Source: Oxalobacteraceae bacterium
GTDB taxonomy: Bacteria > Pseudomonadota > Gammaproteobacteria > Burkholderiales > Burkholderiaceae_D
Direction: 5' to 3'
Length of the DNA stretch: 64,000 nt
Assembly: GCA_027490725.1 (NCBI GenBank)
Contig: JAIXXN010000060.1
Span: forward strand, 1-64,000
This document shows, one piece after another, positions 35,709 through 44,285 of the stretch; the stretch's first letter is position 1, and each line of letters begins with the position of its first letter. Made by a program: the position numbers and the translations under genes. Under the pieces are notes generated by a model. That model was not told the origin of the DNA. It searched no databases and was given only the letters and a program-made list of their open reading frames with translations.

Positions 35709-36241
35709 CGGTACGGGAAATTCTCAAGATGGGCGACCCGCGCCTGTTGCGGATTGCCGAACCGGTCACGGAATTTGATACCCCGGCGATGCGCGAGCTG
35801 ATCGCCGACATGTTCGACACCATGCATGCGGCGAATGGCGCCGGGCTGGCAGCGCCGCAAATCGGCGTCAATCTGCAACTGGTGATCTTCGGTTTTAAAC
35901 AGAATCAGCGTTATCCCGATGCGCCGCAAGTGCCGGAAACCGTATTAATCAATCCGCTGCTGACGCCGCTGTCGGAAGAGATGGAAGAGGGCTTCGAAGG
36001 CTGTCTGTCGGTACCCGGCCTGCGCGGCAGCGTGCCGCGCTATACCCGGCTGCGCTATGCCGGTGTGGACGAGAACCAGCAGCCCATTCTGCGCGACGTC
36101 GATGGCTTCCATGCGCGCGTGGTGCAACACGAAGTCGACCATTTGCTGGGGATACTGTACCCTATGCGGATACGCGATTTCTCGCGTTTCGGTTATACCC
36201 AGGTGATGTTCCCCGATCTCGACCCGAACGACGACGATTAA
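35705..36241 (+). CDS. def: Peptide deformylase
   Basis: 178 residues. Removes the formyl group from nascent proteins with a metal-bound water. All three motifs are present: GAGLAAPQ (45-52), EGCLS with metal ligand C100, and QHEVDHLLG with ligands H142 and H146 and catalytic E143. It is not next to fmt, where the main deformylase gene usually is, so it may be a second copy. The start overlaps galU (ATGA), and the KirBac gene follows after 11 bp. Confidence 0.95.
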   Translation: MTVREILKMGDPRLLRIAEPVTEFDTPAMRELIADMFDTMHAANGAGLAAPQIGVNLQLVIFGFKQNQRYPDAPQVPETVLINPLLTPLSEEMEEGFEGCLSVPGLRGSVPRYTRLRYAGVDENQQPILRDVDGFHARVVQHEVDHLLGILYPMRIRDFSRFGYTQVMFPDLDPNDDD

Positions 36242-36252
36242 GGTAGACGACT

Positions 36253-37221
36253 ATGAACCACCATGCTCCGGTGCGCGTGTCCGAGCACAAAGCTGCCCGT
36301 CCCAAAGTCGGCTATGAACGTGGTGTGTTCCAGATGGGTACCTCGAAGATCAAGCGGGTGGGCGTGGCACGCTGGTACTGGGGTGACATCTACCACTGGA
36401 TGCTGACGCTGAGCTGGCCCAATTTTTTTCTGCTGATCGGCGTCAGTTACCTGCTGACCAATCTGTTTTTTGCCACGGCCTTTTTTGTGGTGCCGGGATC
36501 GATCGCGAATGCCCGTCCCGGCTACTTCCCTGATGCGCTGTTCTTTTCCATCGAAACGCTGGCGACGGTGGGCTATGGCTACATGAATCCCGCCACCACC
36601 TATGGCCATGTGGTGGCATCGACCGAAATCCTGTTCGGCATGGTGCAGGTGGCGGTGGTGACGGGGCTGCTGTTTGCACGCTTCTCGCGTCCCACTTCGC
36701 GGATTCTGTTTTCCGATGTGGCCGTGATTACCCCGTTTAACGGCGTGCCGACGCTGATGCTGCGCGCTGGTAACGAGCGTGGCAACCTGATTCTGGAAGC
36801 CTCGGTACGGGCCTCGCTGATCCGCCGCGAAATGACGCAGGAAGGCCAGACCTTCACCCGCTTCTATGATCTGGAACTGGAGCGCGAAACTTCCGGCGTG
36901 TTCGCGCTGACCTGGACCATCCTGCACCGTATCGACGAAAGCAGCCCGCTGTGGGGCAAGTCGCAGGAAGATCTGTTGCGCGAGGCGGCCACGCTGTCGG
37001 TGATTCTGACCGGTACCGACGATACCCTGAACGATTTTGTGCATGCGCGCCAGACCTATTCGGCCGATCACATTTTCTTCAACCACCATTTTGCCGACAT
37101 CATGTCCGACAAACAGGAAGGTAATTACCGCATCCTCGATTACAGCAAGTTCCACGACATCTATCCCGACGGTTCACTGGGCGGCAATATGCCCGGCGAC
37201 GCGCTGGCCCATCCAGGCTAG
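36253..37221 (+). CDS. Inward-rectifier potassium channel, KirBac type
   Basis: 322 residues. Slide helix and outer helix (about 38-75), pore helix and selectivity filter ETLATVGYGYMNP (filter TVGYG), inner helix (about 115-142), then the cytoplasmic immunoglobulin-like domain (from PTSRILFSDVAVITPFNGVPTLMLRAGNER, in two parts) typical of Kir channels. It would form a tetrameric K+ pore in the inner membrane. KirBac channels respond to anionic lipids and polyamines in vitro; the role in this organism is unknown. The end runs into a nine-C tract and a 15-bp tandem repeat. Confidence 0.93.
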   Translation: MNHHAPVRVSEHKAARPKVGYERGVFQMGTSKIKRVGVARWYWGDIYHWMLTLSWPNFFLLIGVSYLLTNLFFATAFFVVPGSIANARPGYFPDALFFSIETLATVGYGYMNPATTYGHVVASTEILFGMVQVAVVTGLLFARFSRPTSRILFSDVAVITPFNGVPTLMLRAGNERGNLILEASVRASLIRREMTQEGQTFTRFYDLELERETSGVFALTWTILHRIDESSPLWGKSQEDLLREAATLSVILTGTDDTLNDFVHARQTYSADHIFFNHHFADIMSDKQEGNYRILDYSKFHDIYPDGSLGGNMPGDALAHPG

Positions 37222-37230
37222 CCCCCCCCC

Positions 37231-37315
37231 GGGGTAGGGCCGCCCGGGGTAGGGCCGCCCGGGCTAGGGCCGCCCGGGCTAGGGCCGCCCGGGTCAGGGC
37301 CGCCCGGGCTAGGGA
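37231..37315 (+). repeat. 15-bp tandem repeat between converging genes
   Basis: Five copies of AGGGCCGCCCGGGCT or a one-to-two-base variant begin exactly 15 bp apart at 37236, 37251, 37266, 37281 and 37296, with a broken sixth at 37311. Each unit contains the palindrome GCCCGGGC or nearly so. It lies between the KirBac stop and the opposing gene and overlaps the latter's TAG at 37309-37311. A run of nine C (37222-37230) precedes it. Confidence 0.9.
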
Positions 37316-37776
37316 GCGCTGGACGGCACGCTCACCCCACCACCGAGCAGATCGCCTGCGTCCAGCAGGGCATACACGATCTCGGGATGGCGTGTCAGGC
37401 AGCGTCGCACGGCGGCGGGTACGGCTTCACGGGTGCGGCGGCACAAGCCGGGTCTGGGCGTCAGGCGGATCTGCAAGCCCATCACCGTGCGCACCCCGTT
37501 GATACTGGGGGTAATCGTTAGCTCCACGCCCAGCAAGTCCAGCAGTCGCTGTTCGATGCGGCACAGGTCCGCATACGTTTCCAGCGCTTCGATGCGTGCC
37601 AGCAGCTGTTTTTCTTCTTCACGGGTCAGGCGCATGATGCGGATATCGGCCGACTCGGGCTGGTTCTGCCATTGATCGAGTAAGGCGTCACGCTGACAGT
37701 CGCAGGCGCCGGGTGGGCACTCTTTGCGAAGCGGGAAGGGCAGCAGCGGCAGCAGCGGCGTCGGCTCGGCGGGCAT
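37309..37776 (-). CDS. Conserved-looking hypothetical protein with a cysteine cluster
   Basis: 155 residues, not recognised with certainty. The N-terminal 18 residues are Pro/Leu-rich, followed by a cysteine cluster ECPPGACDCQRDALL (C20, C25, C27), a charged helix LTREEEKQLLARIEALETYADL, and a C-terminal part with LCRRTREAVPAAVRRCLTRHPEIVYALLDA. No signal peptide or membrane helix. Similar reading frames occur in other Oxalobacteraceae as far as I recall, so it is likely real; codon use matches its neighbours. The stop codon lies in the 15-bp tandem repeat. Function unknown. Confidence 0.6.
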   Translation of the reverse strand: MPAEPTPLLPLLPFPLRKECPPGACDCQRDALLDQWQNQPESADIRIMRLTREEEKQLLARIEALETYADLCRIEQRLLDLLGVELTITPSINGVRTVMGLQIRLTPRPGLCRRTREAVPAAVRRCLTRHPEIVYALLDAGDLLGGGVSVPSSAP

Positions 37777-37796
37777 GGCAAATCGGTGCGCAGCCG

Positions 37797-38603
37797 TTAG
37801 TGCGTCTTGAAGAAGGCGCGGGCGATGTTATCGATTTCGCCGGTACGCTTCATCTGGTAGATCACGCTGTCGAACTGTTTCACGAAATCGTTTTTGTAGG
37901 TGTAGCGGCCCTGATCGCGGTCAGTGTAGCCGAGAAAACCCTGTTCGGTGGCGATCACGATCGCTTCCACCAACTCTGCATGGGTGCCGCCTTCATCATA
38001 CTTGCCTTCGGCCTTGAGCTGCTTGCGGGTCCACTGAATCGAGACGCGGTCGTTGATATAGCAGTCGATGCGTTTCAGGCCCATCTTGATGATGTTGGTG
38101 GCGTTGTCCTTGGCTTCTTCCACCTTGATGTTGCCGGCCCGCACAGCCTCTTCGAAACTCTCGCCGCCGACAATAAAGCCAGCGTTGTTACCGATGGTGA
38201 GGCCGTAAAAGTCTTCCGGCCAGCGTTTGCGCGGCTTGGCTGTCAGCACGTCTTTGCGGCAGATGACCACCACTTTTTCCTCAAACAGCGGCAGGGAATA
38301 CGGCCAGGTCCACGGTTCGTCGCGGGTGTTGTGATAAGGCGGAAATAGCGCGAAGCCGCTACCGGACTTCAGCAGATTCATACCGCGTTTCCACGGCACG
38401 GACTGAATCTCGACCTTGTAACCGCGCATACGCTTGACGGCAGTACTAATGATTTCGTAATACAGCCCGGCAGGCTTGCCGCCCTGTTCGTAGGAATAGG
38501 GTGGATAACCGGCATCTGCGTAAATGGTCACGGGAATATCGGCTGCATGGGTGGCCCCCATGAAGCTGGTCGATATTAACAGGGCCAGAAGCAGTTTCGC
38601 CAC
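37797..38603 (-). CDS. Periplasmic solute-binding protein, family 3 type
   Basis: 268 residues with a signal peptide (AKLLLALLISTSFMGATHA, cut before ADIP). The rest matches the amino-acid-binding (SBP_bac_3) fold: YADAGYPPYSYEQGGKPAGLY at the start, VQSVPWKRGM-like lobe 1 (here IQSVPWKRGMNLL), and a lobe-2 region with YGLTIGNNAGFIVG. No permease or ATPase gene is beside it, so it may be an orphan binding or sensor protein instead of a transporter part. The start is a GTG at 38603 with no good ribosome site; a stop lies upstream in frame, so no earlier ATG is available. Confidence 0.8.
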   Translation of the reverse strand: MAKLLLALLISTSFMGATHAADIPVTIYADAGYPPYSYEQGGKPAGLYYEIISTAVKRMRGYKVEIQSVPWKRGMNLLKSGSGFALFPPYHNTRDEPWTWPYSLPLFEEKVVVICRKDVLTAKPRKRWPEDFYGLTIGNNAGFIVGGESFEEAVRAGNIKVEEAKDNATNIIKMGLKRIDCYINDRVSIQWTRKQLKAEGKYDEGGTHAELVEAIVIATEQGFLGYTDRDQGRYTYKNDFVKQFDSVIYQMKRTGEIDNIARAFFKTH

Positions 38604-38706
38604 GTGCTGCGGTACCGGATGGTTGAGTGATAACTGATGCTAGCACGAAGCTATCTCTTGCAAAACGGAAAAGTGTTAAATTGCACGTTTAAATCGTAAA
38701 ATGCGC

Positions 38707-38736
38707 TGCGAGCGTGGCTTCCGGTTCACGCTCGCA
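38707..38736 (-). terminator. Hairpin after the pseudouridine synthase gene
   Basis: Perfect 10-bp stem TGCGAGCGTG/CACGCTCGCA with a 10-base loop; on the minus strand it is followed after six bases by TTTTA. It ends about 10 bp after the stop at 38746. Confidence 0.6.
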
Positions 38737-38745
38737 TGCCGACGA

Positions 38746-39495
38746 TCAGAACTGTTCTTCCGGACGCAGATAGCGCCACTGGCCGACGGGCAGGTCGCCC
38801 AGCTTGACTTTGCCGATACGTACCCGTTTCAGACCGATCACTTTCAGTCCCACCATGTCGCACATGCGGCGGATCTGGCGTTTTTTGCCTTCGCGCAGGG
38901 TGAAACTGAGCTGGTCTTCATTCTGCCAGCGCACCTTGGCTGGCAGCAGCGGTTTGCCATCCATCCACAGACCATGGTTGAGCTTCTTCAGATCACTGTC
39001 AGGCAGTTTGCCGACGCCGGTGTATTCGACCCGCACCAGATACTCTTTGTCGACGTCGGTGGTTTCGCCGATCAGATGTTTGGCGACACGGCCATCCTGC
39101 GTGAGGACCAGCAGACCGACGGAATCGATGTCGAGCCGGCCGGCCGGCACCAGTGAGCGTAACTGGGTCGGGTGGAATAGTTCCGGCGAGGGATCATCGG
39201 GCCAGCGGTTTTCCGGCTTGACCAGCACCACGGCAGGCTGATAACCATCTTCGGCCTGACCGCTGACATAGCCCATCGGCTTGTTGATCAGGATGGTGAC
39301 GCGTTTCGACTGTTCGGCAGCGGCCTGACGTTCCACCGTCACGCGCTGGCTCGGGTAGATCTTGCTACCGAGCTCCGAGACGATCTTGCCATCCACCCGC
39401 ACCCAGCCGCGTGCGATCCATTCATCGGCTTCGCGGCGGGAGCACAGACCCAGTTCGGACATGCGCTTGGACAGACGGAGTAATTCTTCGGACAT
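38746..39495 (-). CDS. rRNA pseudouridine synthase, RsuA/RluB/E/F family
   Basis: 249 residues. An S4 RNA-binding domain (about 5-60, RLSKRMSELGLCSRREADEWIARGWVRVDG) and the pseudouridine synthase domain with the catalytic Asp in GRLDIDSVGLLVLTQDG and the family end GKKRQIRRMCDMVGLKVIGLKRVRIG. The compact form and the INKPMGYVS stretch resemble RluF, which modifies the 23S rRNA peptidyl-transferase region, but the exact target cannot be read from sequence alone. It lies 36 bp after glnD. Confidence 0.9.
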   Translation of the reverse strand: MSEELLRLSKRMSELGLCSRREADEWIARGWVRVDGKIVSELGSKIYPSQRVTVERQAAAEQSKRVTILINKPMGYVSGQAEDGYQPAVVLVKPENRWPDDPSPELFHPTQLRSLVPAGRLDIDSVGLLVLTQDGRVAKHLIGETTDVDKEYLVRVEYTGVGKLPDSDLKKLNHGLWMDGKPLLPAKVRWQNEDQLSFTLREGKKRQIRRMCDMVGLKVIGLKRVRIGKVKLGDLPVGQWRYLRPEEQF

Positions 39496-39531
39496 GATGC
39501 GGCTTCTTTATGTTGTGGGGACTGGCCCCGT

Positions 39532-42114
39532 TTAAACTTTGATGGCGTCGAGCAGATCAGTTTCGAACTGGATCTGGTTGCGTGCCACGTTAAGGGTCGG
39601 GCTATCGATCAGGAACACGTCCTCGACCCGCTCGCCCAGCGTCATCACCTTGGCGGTGTGCAGATTGATTTTGTATTTGGCCAGCACGTTGGCTATCGAA
39701 TACAGCAGGCCGGTGCGGTCATTGGCGGCAATCGACAGCAGGTAGTACTGGCCTCGTTCATCGGGACGCAGATCGACCGTCGGCTGAATCGGGAAGGTGC
39801 GCGAAAGGCGTGACAAACGGCCTTTGCCCGGAGCTGGTAAAGCCTCCTCACTGGTCAGCAGAGCGCACAGTTCATGCTCGATCAGACTGATGATGTCGCG
39901 GTAGCTGTTGGCGAAGTTCTGCTCTGTCACCAGGAAGGTGTCGAGCGCGTAGCCATGCCGTGTAGTGTGGATCTTGGCATCGAGGATGCTGAAATTCTTG
40001 CGGTCGAAATAGCTGCAGATGCGCGCGAACAGGTCCGGCTGGTCTTTGATGTAGACGGCAATCTGCAAGCCTTCACCGATCGGCGCCAGACGGCATCTGA
40101 CGACGGGCTTGTCGCTGTCGTAACAATCGCACAGAGCGCGCGTCTGCCAGGCGATGTCGGATGCTTCGTGGCGCAGGAAGTAGGCGATATCGAGCTGCTT
40201 CCATAGTGCCTGGTGAGCGTCTGGTGCCAGTCCGTACAGGCGCAGCGTGGCCAGCGCTTCCTGCTGGCGGTTTTTCAGTTCGCGGTCGGCGCTGTGCGGC
40301 TCGCCGCCCAGCACCCGCAGGGTGACCCGGTACAGATCTTCGAGCAGCTTGGCTTTCCAGGCGTTCCAGACTTTCGGGCTGGTGCCGCGAATGTCAGCCA
40401 CCGTCAGCAGGTACAGCGCGGTCAGGTGGCGCTCATCCTTGACCAGATTGGCGAAAGCGGCAATCACGTCGGGATCGGACAGATCCTGTTTCTGCGCCAC
40501 TTGCGACATGGTCAGGTGGTTCTCCACCATGAACACCACCAGCTCGGTGTCTTCTTCGCTCATGGCGTGCTCGAGGCAGAACTGCTCGGCATCGACCGTG
40601 CCCAGTTTCGAGTGGTCGCCACCGCGCCCCTTGGCGATATCGTGGAACAGCGCGCCCAGATACAGCAGCCACGGGGTGGGGAAGTTGGCCATCAGCTGGC
40701 TGCAGAACGGGTATTCGTGGGCATGTTCGGCCATCGCGAAGCGGCGCATATTCCGCACCACCATCAGGATGTGCTGGTCGACCGTGTAGACATGGAACAG
40801 GTCGTGCTGCATCTGGCCGACGATCCGGCGGAAGTTAGGCAGGTAACGGCCCAGGATCGACAGGTCGTTCATGCGCCGCAGCGCGTGCAGCAGGCCGACC
40901 GGCGCCTGCATGATGCGCAGGAACAGCGCACGGTTGCGCGGATCGGCACGGAAGTCGGCGTCGATCTTGAAACGTTCATGCCACAGCGCGCGCAGAGTAC
41001 GCGAGGTCATGCCCTGCAGCGACTGGCGCTCCGTCATCAGCGCGAACACTTCCAGCATGGCCGAGGGCGAGCTGGCAAAGGTGTCGTCTTCACTAATGTC
41101 GATCAGACCATCGACGTTATTGAAGCGGGCGTTAATCGGCACCGTGACGCCCGCTTTGGGGAACAGGCGTTCTTCGATGTTCTGCAGCAGAATCATGTTC
41201 AGTTGGGTGACCGTTTTGGCTGCCCAGTAGTAGCGCTGCATCAGGTATTCGCTGGCACGGCGCATATTCGCGCCGCTGCCGGTGGACTGCAAGCCCAGTG
41301 ATTCGGCAATCGCGGTTTGGATGTCGAATACCAGCCGGTCTTCGCGTCGTCCTGCGTGCAGGTGCAGGCGGATGCGGATATCCTTGAACGCGCGTTCCTT
41401 TTCCATTAGCTGCTTGGCTTCGGTCTGGGTAATCAGACCGCTGGTGGCTAGCGTGCGCCACGAGTTGGCGACGCCGGCGGCTTTGACCATCCACAGGATC
41501 ACCTGCAAGTCGCGCAGACCACCCGGGCTTTCCTTGCAATTCGGTTCGAGGCTGAAGGCGGTGTCTTCGTACTTGGCATGACGCAGGCGCATTTCCAGCA
41601 CTTTGGCGTGGTAGAAGGCGCGCGGATCCATGGCGGCGCGATAGCGTTCCTGCAGCACGCCGAAGAGTGGCAGATCGCCGCAGATCAGACGTGCTTCCAG
41701 CAGACTGGTTTGCACCGTGATGTCGGCCGCCGATTCGCTTAGACATTCATCGACGGTACGGATGCTGTGGCCGATTTCCAGCCCCAGATCCCATAACAGT
41801 TGTACCAGTTCTTCAAGACGCGCCGTGGTGGCGGCGTCCGGCGCCTGCTCCAGTAGAATCAGCAAGTCGACGTCGGACTGGGGGAATAGTTCGCCGCGCC
41901 CATAACCGCCCACCCCGACCAGGGCGGTGCGTTCCGGCAGACCGGCGGCAAACCAGGCCGTCGAGAGTACCGCATCGACGCTCTGGCGCAGGCTGCGCAG
42001 CAGCTTCTCCGGCATGCCGTCGGCGCGGAATCCAGCGATGACCAGCGCGCGGTCATCCTTCAGTTGACGTTTCAGCTGCTCGCGCAGTTCCTTCTTCATC
42101 GCTGGCGTACTCAT
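39532..42114 (-). CDS. glnD: Bifunctional uridylyltransferase/uridylyl-removing enzyme
   Basis: 860 residues, normal size. The nucleotidyltransferase domain has GVGGYGRGELFPQSDVDLLIL (about 66-86); the HD domain that removes UMP has ALFHDIAKGRGGDHS; two ACT domains close the protein (YLLSIAANDRTGLLYSIANVLA in the second). GlnD senses glutamine and uridylylates or de-uridylylates PII proteins (GlnB/GlnK), setting nitrogen control. It starts 6 bp after the map stop, so both are co-transcribed, an arrangement common beside rpsB-tsf. Confidence 0.97.
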   Translation of the reverse strand: MSTPAMKKELREQLKRQLKDDRALVIAGFRADGMPEKLLRSLRQSVDAVLSTAWFAAGLPERTALVGVGGYGRGELFPQSDVDLLILLEQAPDAATTARLEELVQLLWDLGLEIGHSIRTVDECLSESAADITVQTSLLEARLICGDLPLFGVLQERYRAAMDPRAFYHAKVLEMRLRHAKYEDTAFSLEPNCKESPGGLRDLQVILWMVKAAGVANSWRTLATSGLITQTEAKQLMEKERAFKDIRIRLHLHAGRREDRLVFDIQTAIAESLGLQSTGSGANMRRASEYLMQRYYWAAKTVTQLNMILLQNIEERLFPKAGVTVPINARFNNVDGLIDISEDDTFASSPSAMLEVFALMTERQSLQGMTSRTLRALWHERFKIDADFRADPRNRALFLRIMQAPVGLLHALRRMNDLSILGRYLPNFRRIVGQMQHDLFHVYTVDQHILMVVRNMRRFAMAEHAHEYPFCSQLMANFPTPWLLYLGALFHDIAKGRGGDHSKLGTVDAEQFCLEHAMSEEDTELVVFMVENHLTMSQVAQKQDLSDPDVIAAFANLVKDERHLTALYLLTVADIRGTSPKVWNAWKAKLLEDLYRVTLRVLGGEPHSADRELKNRQQEALATLRLYGLAPDAHQALWKQLDIAYFLRHEASDIAWQTRALCDCYDSDKPVVRCRLAPIGEGLQIAVYIKDQPDLFARICSYFDRKNFSILDAKIHTTRHGYALDTFLVTEQNFANSYRDIISLIEHELCALLTSEEALPAPGKGRLSRLSRTFPIQPTVDLRPDERGQYYLLSIAANDRTGLLYSIANVLAKYKINLHTAKVMTLGERVEDVFLIDSPTLNVARNQIQFETDLLDAIKV

Positions 42115-42120
42115 GACGAC

Positions 42121-42939
42121 TCAGGCTGGCTGGGCGGTGTTGAGAATAAAGGCCGGTGGTGGCGGGCTGCCGGCCGACAGGGTCAGGATTTCATAGCCGG
42201 TCTCGGTGACCAGAATCGTGTGTTCCCACTGTGCCGACAGGCTGCGATCTTTGGTCTTGATGGTCCAGCCATCGCCCATTTCGCGAATTTCCCGCTTGCC
42301 TGCGTTGATCATCGGTTCGATGGTGAAGATCATGCCGGCCTGCAGCTGTTCGAGCGTGCCGGGACGGCCGTAGTGCAGCACTTGCGGCTCTTCGTGGAAG
42401 ATCTTGCCGATGCCGTGACCGCAGAATTCGCGCACCACGTTGTAGCCGGCTTTTTCTGCATGCTGCTGGATGGCGTGGCCGATGTCGCCCAGATAAGCAC
42501 CCGGTTTGACTTTGGCAATGCCCAGCCACATGCATTCGTAGGTGATGTCGGACAGGCGCTTGGCCATGATGGAGGGTTCGCCGATGAAGAACATGCGGCT
42601 GTTGTCGCCATGGTAGCCATCTTTGATGACGGTGATGTCGAGGTTGACGACGTCGCCGTTTTTCAGCACTTTGTCGCCCGGAATACCGTGGCAGATCACG
42701 TCATTGACGGAGGTGCAGATGGCTTTCGGGTAGGGCGTATAGCCGGGCGGGCAGTAGTTCAGAGGCGCCGGAATGGTGCCTTGCACATTCACCATGTATT
42801 CGTGGCACAGGCGATCGATTTCGCCGGTGGTCACGCCGGCTTTGACGAAGGGCGTAATGTAGTCCAGCACTTCGGAGCCGAGGCGGCCCGCAACGCGCAT
42901 GCCAGCGATGTCTTCGGCGGATTTGATGGAAATAGGCAT
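42121..42939 (-). CDS. map: Type I methionine aminopeptidase
   Basis: 272 residues. Removes the initiator methionine after deformylation. The metal ligands fit the pita-bread fold: D in VVNLDITVIKDGYHGDNSRMF (two Asp), H in FCGHGIGKIFHEEP, E in FTIEPMINAG and E in WEHTILVTETGYEILT. The start is taken at ATG 42939 (MPISIKSAEDIAGMRVAGR) because the family begins there; a longer frame to 43011 adds 24 unlikely residues. Divergent from the rpsB block, with glnD directly downstream. Confidence 0.97.
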   Translation of the reverse strand: MPISIKSAEDIAGMRVAGRLGSEVLDYITPFVKAGVTTGEIDRLCHEYMVNVQGTIPAPLNYCPPGYTPYPKAICTSVNDVICHGIPGDKVLKNGDVVNLDITVIKDGYHGDNSRMFFIGEPSIMAKRLSDITYECMWLGIAKVKPGAYLGDIGHAIQQHAEKAGYNVVREFCGHGIGKIFHEEPQVLHYGRPGTLEQLQAGMIFTIEPMINAGKREIREMGDGWTIKTKDRSLSAQWEHTILVTETGYEILTLSAGSPPPPAFILNTAQPA

Positions 42940-43138
42940 AGGATTAGAATCAGCTAGGTAAACGGTCAAAACGCTGCCCGGGGAGACCCTTGATGCAGCG
43001 TGGCAAAGCATGCGGTGCGCGGCGGGTGCCGCGGCGGCATGCTGAATATAGGGAGATTATAAACGACGCTGCTGCTGGCTGCGCGGAAAGCCCGCAGTGG
43101 GCAGGGCGGCGGGCCGGGTGGTGCGCAGGGGGCTGCCC

Positions 43139-43927
43139 TTAGTGCGCAGCGCAGCGGCGGGCCAGTGCGCCGACCACGGCCAGTCCGGCCAGCAGCATGG
43201 CCCAGCTATCGGCTTCCGGCACTGGGCTGGCCGGAATGTATGGTCCAGTAGAATCGTCTGAGTCATCGTGCTCCCAGGTTGGACCGTGACCCCATAAATA
43301 GCCATGCTCGCGGTCGTTGTTGCTGGCTTCTGCTTGAGCGATTGCGTCGTACACCGCTGTGCGCTTTTCACGTGCTCGTTCGCGTTCCTGAGTTTCGCCG
43401 TCTTCGTCAGCGCGTTCTTTTTCCTCTAGATCAGGGAAGACATCCGCCAGACCCGGGTTGCGCCCATCGAGCGGATCGCCCATACGGCTAGCCTGAGCGG
43501 CTGGCGCTGCGGCAGTTGGCGTGGTGGGCAGGCGGGTAATCCGGCTAATATTGCCGCAGATGCGAGGCACCAGAATGCAGTGTTCGCCCACGCAATACAC
43601 CGCGCCGGGCTCCTGACGCTGTTCCGACCATTTGTTGCGGGTGACACTGGCGCACACCGAGGCTGCGCCAAAGTGCATGTCGCGGATGCCTGGCGCATAC
43701 CGGTTCTTGCCGATGATGGCGTCGCGGGTTATGCGGACCTGATCGTCCGACTGGTTTTCGGCGATGCGGCGCTTGAGGGTATTGCGGACTTGTTCGGGAA
43801 TGTCGGTGTAGCGCTCGATAGCGGCGACGCTACTGCCCGTGTAGGGGTTGACGCCAGGCCGGTCCCACGAGCAGCTAGGCTGGAAATGCGTTGCGGCGGC
43901 CAATGCTACAGTAAGCAAAACAGACAT
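43139..43927 (-). CDS. MHFG-family PEP-CTERM protein
   Basis: 262 residues. A signal peptide (VLLTVALAAATHF), a small conserved core with the name-giving MHFG (84-87) in RDMHFGAASVCASVTRNKW and further cysteines (C92, C112, C117, C124), then a Pro/Ala and charge-rich linker (about 135-230), and a PEP-CTERM sorting signal from VPEADSWAMLLAGLAVVGAL to a final Arg pair. Such proteins are processed by EpsH/XrtA-type exosortases and usually end in the outer matrix. No exosortase gene is in view. GGGAG lies six bases before the ATG. Between map and rpsB it interrupts an otherwise standard neighbourhood. Confidence 0.85.
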   Translation of the reverse strand: MSVLLTVALAAATHFQPSCSWDRPGVNPYTGSSVAAIERYTDIPEQVRNTLKRRIAENQSDDQVRITRDAIIGKNRYAPGIRDMHFGAASVCASVTRNKWSEQRQEPGAVYCVGEHCILVPRICGNISRITRLPTTPTAAAPAAQASRMGDPLDGRNPGLADVFPDLEEKERADEDGETQERERAREKRTAVYDAIAQAEASNNDREHGYLWGHGPTWEHDDSDDSTGPYIPASPVPEADSWAMLLAGLAVVGALARRCAAH

Positions 43928-44285
43928 TCAACACTCCCTAGATGATGCATAAAAACACTTTTAATTGTTAATATGCAATGTAAGTGTTACGAATCATATT
44001 ACATTTTCATTACATTTGCAGCATTATTTGGTTTTAATATGTAACTGGGATAAGTTTTCATGCGTAACTGGCAAGGCTGGTGCTGGTGCTGGTGCTGGCC
44101 GTGCCGGAATCCCCGAGGGTATTGCCTAAATCGCTGTTTTCAGGCTAGAATGCCGGGTTACTTGAATTCAGTTCGAGTAATGCATCAAAGAAAGCTGTTA
44201 ATTTTTATTAATAAAAGCGAATCCGGTCGACAAGGGTGCCTCTATGGTGACTGATCGGATTCCAGACCCAACCCTGGAGTTAAAT
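43928..44285. other. AT-rich divergent region with the rpsB promoter and leader
   Basis: 358 bp with no gene supported. The left part is clearly AT-richer than the surroundings and holds an inverted repeat AACACTT-N21-AAGTGTT (43954-43988) and a direct repeat ATTACATTT (43998-44006, 44009-44017), placed to control the PEP-CTERM gene. The right part holds the rpsB promoter and about 130 bp of leader. Confidence 0.6.
44122..44151 (+). promoter_or_regulatory. Sigma70 promoter candidate for rpsB-tsf
   Basis: TTGCCT (44122-44127), 18 bp, TAGAAT (44146-44151). Transcription near 44158 would give a leader of about 128 nt, long enough for S2 feedback control as known in other proteobacteria. Confidence 0.6.

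Noticed and set aside
37231..37315. CRISPR-like array
   Set aside because: The 15-bp units abut with no spacers, and no cas gene is near.
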